A stretch of DNA of 64,000 bases from Bryobacterales bacterium. Lineage in GTDB: Bacteria > Acidobacteriota > Terriglobia > Bryobacterales > Bryobacteraceae. Shown here piece after piece: positions 58,264 through 64,000 of the stretch (position 1 is its first letter; the number at the start of each line of letters is the position of its first letter). A program made the translations under genes and the position numbers. Location of the stretch: positions 1-64,000 of the forward strand of contig JAFAQY010000091.1 of the NCBI GenBank assembly GCA_019261985.1, given 5' to 3'. Under the pieces are notes generated by a model. It saw only the letters and a list, made by a program, of their open reading frames with translations, made no database searches and was not told the DNA's origin.

Positions 58264-59850
58264 TTAACGTGCGGTAGCGTTCAAGGCGCATGCGAAATTC
58301 TCCGCGACATTCGGATCGCCAGCGCCGCGATAATGGGCCGTTTGCGGATACGGGCATAGCGGGCGTGTCAGGGTCTTCGTGGAATCATCGACGGCTCTGC
58401 CCGATCCGACAAGTTTGGCCGGCGCCGCATCTTGCTCGACCCAGGCCTCAAGAGCCGAGAGGATATTGTGATCGGCGTCGATACGCGCGGAATTGACGCC
58501 ATTGCCGAAATCATTTGGGCCGATGCCGCCGCCGCAGTGCGCCATCCCGGGAACCAGAAACAGGCGATAAAAATCCATTGGGTCGGTCTTCTCACGCCGG
58601 CCATCCGGCAAGCGGCCGAGGAACGCACGCACGCTTTCGTAATACTCAATGGAACTCAACGGCGAAATGGCTGCGTCGCCCCAGCCGTGATACTGAATCA
58701 GCTTACCGCCGTTATCGCGAAATGAACGCAGGTCGGGATTGGTGGCATTCAGCACCGGTCCGGCCTTGGCGTCGCCGAACTCGACATCGGTATCGAAATT
58801 GAGCGTGCGGAAATCCCAGTTCGATTGCTCAAAGACGGCCTGCCCGTAATACGAATTTCCAAAACTCGCCTGTAGGGCTGGAATCCAGGTCGCCCAGCCG
58901 CCCGGAACAGCCTCGGTGCCCATGGGCCATCCCGGGAAAACTTGTTTGCCGGTGCGAGGATTCTTAGCTCCGCTATAAATCTTCCGCAATGCCGCGACCT
59001 GCCCTTCTGTGAGACAGTCGGATCCATCGCCCGCTTTGCAAAGCAATGAAGCCGGATCGAAGTTACAAGCCCGCGGATCTTCGAGGAGTCCGTCTTTCAC
59101 TCCATCCGACGCATCGCACTGGGCTACCACCGCCTTCTGAATGACAGGTAGCTTCGCGGGCGGGATGGGTGTTTCCGCCAGCGCCTGCTCATTCCATACG
59201 AAACCGGTAAATAAATGGGACCAGTTGTTTGCGGGCGCTCCGGCAATGATACCGTCGAAATCCTCCGGGTAGCGCTGCGCTTCCATCAGAGCTTCGCGTC
59301 CGCCATCGGAGCAGCCGGTGAAATAACTGCGCTCCGCATCGCGGCCGAAAAAGGCGCGCACGATGGCCTTTGCCTGGACGCTGGTTTCGTGAACGGCGCG
59401 ATAGCCGAAATCGATCAGCTTTTCCGGGTGGCCTATGGCCCAGGAAGCGCCTGGCGCAGCGGTGGTGTGGCCGTCGTCGGTCGCGGCGACTGCGTACCCT
59501 CGCCGCAGTGGACCGGCGGCGGAGCCTTGATTGATCTGCCCGGCCCAACCCCCGTTGCCTACTTGCAGATACTTTCCGTTCCAGCCGGAGACAGGAAGCC
59601 AAACCTGTAATCGAATCTCCGAGTCTTTCGATGGGCGCGCGATCGCTTGCACTTCGCAATGGGCGGGAGCGACAAGGGCAGCGCCATTCCCCACACCTGC
59701 CGGTGGCGCCGGCCCTTCGGGAACATCCACGGCAGAGGTAATCGTGGTATGCGGCAGGGTAATAGCTGAGAGGCTGGAACACGGCTGTTCAGCAAGTAGC
59801 GGCGGGATTGCCGCAAAGAGCAGCGCGGCGGCCAAAAGGCGAGTAGGCAT
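58264..59850 (-). CDS. Tannase/feruloyl esterase family secreted protein
   Basis: YFTGCSDGGREALMEAQRYPEDFDGIIAGAPANNW; ACNFDPASLLCKAGDGSDCLTEGQVAALRKIYSGAK. Confidence 0.92.
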   Translation of the reverse strand: MPTRLLAAALLFAAIPPLLAEQPCSSLSAITLPHTTITSAVDVPEGPAPPAGVGNGAALVAPAHCEVQAIARPSKDSEIRLQVWLPVSGWNGKYLQVGNGGWAGQINQGSAAGPLRRGYAVAATDDGHTTAAPGASWAIGHPEKLIDFGYRAVHETSVQAKAIVRAFFGRDAERSYFTGCSDGGREALMEAQRYPEDFDGIIAGAPANNWSHLFTGFVWNEQALAETPIPPAKLPVIQKAVVAQCDASDGVKDGLLEDPRACNFDPASLLCKAGDGSDCLTEGQVAALRKIYSGAKNPRTGKQVFPGWPMGTEAVPGGWATWIPALQASFGNSYYGQAVFEQSNWDFRTLNFDTDVEFGDAKAGPVLNATNPDLRSFRDNGGKLIQYHGWGDAAISPLSSIEYYESVRAFLGRLPDGRREKTDPMDFYRLFLVPGMAHCGGGIGPNDFGNGVNSARIDADHNILSALEAWVEQDAAPAKLVGSGRAVDDSTKTLTRPLCPYPQTAHYRGAGDPNVAENFACALNATAR

Positions 59851-59877
59851 GACGAATCTCCTCGAGATTTTTTCAAC

Positions 59878-59907
59878 TGCCGCCGGCGATGTGAGCCGGC
59901 GCTACTT
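59878..59907. repeat. Short palindromic repeat GCCGGCGATGTGAGCCGGCGC
   Basis: Imperfect hairpin upstream of the tannase gene. Confidence 0.5.
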
Positions 59908-59976
59908 GCGAAGCGGTCCAGGGGTCTTAATTCCCGGGCTTCCCATATTCCTCTTCGCTCCTCCCGACTATACTAG

Positions 59977-61895
<1,919 letters not shown>

Positions 61896-61939
61896 AGGAA
61901 GGAAATATCTAGTTTATCAGAGGGTTGCATGGTGCCCGA

Positions 61940-63160
61940 TCATCCGATCGTCGACTTCCCGCCCACGAAGCGCCGCAGCGGCTCCGGAACTGTCAGGCCG
62001 CCGCTGCCGGTTTGGTTGTTTTCCATGATGGCGAGCATGGCGCGATCGGTGATCATGGTGGCGGAGATGGTGTAGGGGAAGAAGGTCTTGTTGCCATCCT
62101 TCGCCTTCATGCCCAGCCGGCGGCTTTGGTAATCGAGCAGATTGGTGTTGGACTGGGTTTCCCGATATCCTCCAAATGCTGAAAACCAGCCTTCGACGTC
62201 GTACTTTTTGTAGCCAGGCGCGCCCATGTCGCCCGTGCAGACGCGTACCACGCGATAGGGAATGCCCAAGGCTTCCATAATCTGTTTCTCATTCAAAAGG
62301 CACTGCTCGTGCCAGTGCTCGGATTCTTCGGGACGACAGATGACGATTTGTTCGACCTTATGAAACTGATGGAGGCGAAATGCGCCGCGCGATTCTTTTC
62401 CGTACGAGCCGGCTTCCGTACGAAAGCAGGGGGTGAAAGCGGTATAAAGCAGCGGGAGCGAGGACGCGGGTATCGTTTCGCCCATGTGATACCCAAGCAG
62501 AGTTTGCTCGGAAGTTCCGATCAGGCACAGATCTTCGTTTTCGATTTTGTAGATGTCGTCTTTAAAGAAGGGCAGGTAGCCGGTGCCGAATAACGTCTCC
62601 TGTTTGGTTACGACGGGCGTGAACATCGGCAGAAAGCCTTTCGAGCCCAGCATCTCTAGCGCGATGCTAAAAATTCCCCATAACATCCTGGCGCCATCGC
62701 CTCGCCAGTAAGTGAATCCCGAGCCGGCAACATTCGCCGCGTGTTTTATATCGAGGATGTCCAACCGCGCGCCGATCGCGTCGTGAGCCTCGGGTTTGAA
62801 ATTGAACGTGGGGATTTGGCCGCATCTTTCAAGCTCGACGTTATCGGAATCGGTCTTGCCCTCGGGGGTATCCGGCGCGAGCAAATTGGGGAGGCGAGCC
62901 CACAAATAATCGCGCTCCGATCGTACCTCGGCTTCTTTTTGTCCCAGCTGGGCGATTTCATCGCGAATTTGCACAGCGCGTTCGCGATCCCCGCCCGCGA
63001 TCTGTTTGCGCTGGTGGCGGAGCTCCTCGAGCTTCGTCAGCGTGGCGCGCAACTCGGTATCCAGCGCCAGCAATTTGTCCACATCCACGTCCGACCCGCG
63101 CTTTACACACAACTCGCGTATCATGTCCGGCTGCTTCCGGACGAGTTCGAAATCAATCAT
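61940..63160 (-). CDS. serS: Seryl-tRNA synthetase
   Basis: MIDFELVRKQPDMIRELCVKRG; TPCFRTEAGSYGKESRGAFRLHQFHKVEQIV; C-terminal TVPEPLRRFVGG. Confidence 0.97.
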   Translation of the reverse strand: MIDFELVRKQPDMIRELCVKRGSDVDVDKLLALDTELRATLTKLEELRHQRKQIAGGDRERAVQIRDEIAQLGQKEAEVRSERDYLWARLPNLLAPDTPEGKTDSDNVELERCGQIPTFNFKPEAHDAIGARLDILDIKHAANVAGSGFTYWRGDGARMLWGIFSIALEMLGSKGFLPMFTPVVTKQETLFGTGYLPFFKDDIYKIENEDLCLIGTSEQTLLGYHMGETIPASSLPLLYTAFTPCFRTEAGSYGKESRGAFRLHQFHKVEQIVICRPEESEHWHEQCLLNEKQIMEALGIPYRVVRVCTGDMGAPGYKKYDVEGWFSAFGGYRETQSNTNLLDYQSRRLGMKAKDGNKTFFPYTISATMITDRAMLAIMENNQTGSGGLTVPEPLRRFVGGKSTIG

Positions 63161-64000
63161 TCCGCTTTGTTCTCCTGCGCGACTGGCTCGACCTTCACGC
63201 CTTCGCGCGTTGCATCGCCGGGATTGGCGACGATCGTGTCTCCGGAGCGCAGACCCTGGGTGATCTCCAATTTGTCCCCGTAATCGCGACCTATGACGAC
63301 GGTTTGCAAATGGATCGTATGGTCCGGCCGGACCATTGCTACCCGCGTTCCCTCCGCGCGGAAAATGAGCGCTTCCGCGGGGATCACGAGGGGCGCGTTC
63401 GCAGTTGTACTATTCAAGTCCACTTGCGCGTACATACCGGGCAACAGCGAGCCCCCCGCATTTGGCACTTCGACCTCTACCAGCATGGTCCGGGTGGATG
63501 CATCGAGAGCGCTCGCCGTACGCGCGACTTTGCCCGGGAAACGGCGGCCGGGAAAAGTGGAAACGCTTAGGCTCGCGGCTTGGCCCGTATGCACGGCGCC
63601 GGCATTGGCTTGGGGCACGTTCACGTAGGTGCGCAACATCCCGGTTTGCGCGATGCGGTAAATCAACGTTGTGCCGGAAACGACCAGAGCGCCGGTATCC
63701 ACATTGCGAACCGTGATCACGCCATCGAACGGAGCCTTCACCACGCGATAGCTAAGAACGTCGTTGAGGCGCGCGATGTTCGCTTCTGCCGCCGCGACGT
63801 TGCTGCGCTGGGCCGCGATGGCCTTCTCCAGTGCTTGAACGTTGGCTGTCTGCGCTGTCAGTTGCGCCTGATACTGATCGTTATCCTGCTGTGAAACCAC
63901 TCCCGCGGCGGCAAGTTGCTTCCAGCGCTGGGCAGTTACGCGCGCGAGCTGCAGGTTGGCTTGGCCCTGTTCATGGTTGGCGAGCGCTTGTTCCAATGAA
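63157..64000 (-). CDS. RND/HlyD-family efflux periplasmic adaptor subunit, partial (runs off window end)
   Basis: AKVARTASALDASTRTMLVEVEVPNAGGSLLPGMYAQVDL; lipoyl/coiled-coil region VVKAPFDGVITVRNVDTGALV; frame open to window end. Confidence 0.88.
   Translation of the reverse strand, partial: SLEQALANHEQGQANLQLARVTAQRWKQLAAAGVVSQQDNDQYQAQLTAQTANVQALEKAIAAQRSNVAAAEANIARLNDVLSYRVVKAPFDGVITVRNVDTGALVVSGTTLIYRIAQTGMLRTYVNVPQANAGAVHTGQAASLSVSTFPGRRFPGKVARTASALDASTRTMLVEVEVPNAGGSLLPGMYAQVDLNSTTANAPLVIPAEALIFRAEGTRVAMVRPDHTIHLQTVVIGRDYGDKLEITQGLRSGDTIVANPGDATREGVKVEPVAQENKAE

Overview
This 64 kb window looks like ordinary chromosome from a high-GC bacterium. Gene content (ADOP-type permease, arginine-tip EF-P, dispersed palindromes, Uma2 and DUF72 genes) suggests an Acidobacteriota/Bryobacterales-like genome, but that assignment is inference. 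Most of the window is housekeeping or metabolic: xseA, an M1 peptidase, a cytochrome-PQQ dehydrogenase, the glycine-cleavage operon gcvT-H-PA-PB, motA-motB-flbD, rlmB, a nucleoside-salvage operon, lgt, hrpB, leuB-leuC-leuD, valS-birA, a zinc/manganese-type ABC transporter, a fused 2-oxoacid dehydrogenase E1, trxA, efp and serS. No rRNA, tRNA, CRISPR array, transposase or prophage was recognised. The accessory signals are: (i) a 447-aa ORF that reads from a truncated leuA through a short-chain dehydrogenase remnant into trxA; (ii) a decayed mazEF module with an internally deleted toxin; (iii) a dispersed family of two-hairpin palindromic repeats, plus a separate palindrome inside a signal peptide coding region; (iv) a duplicated trxC 3' end flanked by inverted 7-bp tandem arrays; (v) a Tat-signal TPP enzyme next to a cytochrome c; (vi) three apparently intact toxin-antitoxin pairs, one with a perfect palindrome beside its start; and (vii) an unassigned lipase plus GNAT-like gene pair. 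I did not find a clearly new large multi-gene defence or biosynthetic system.
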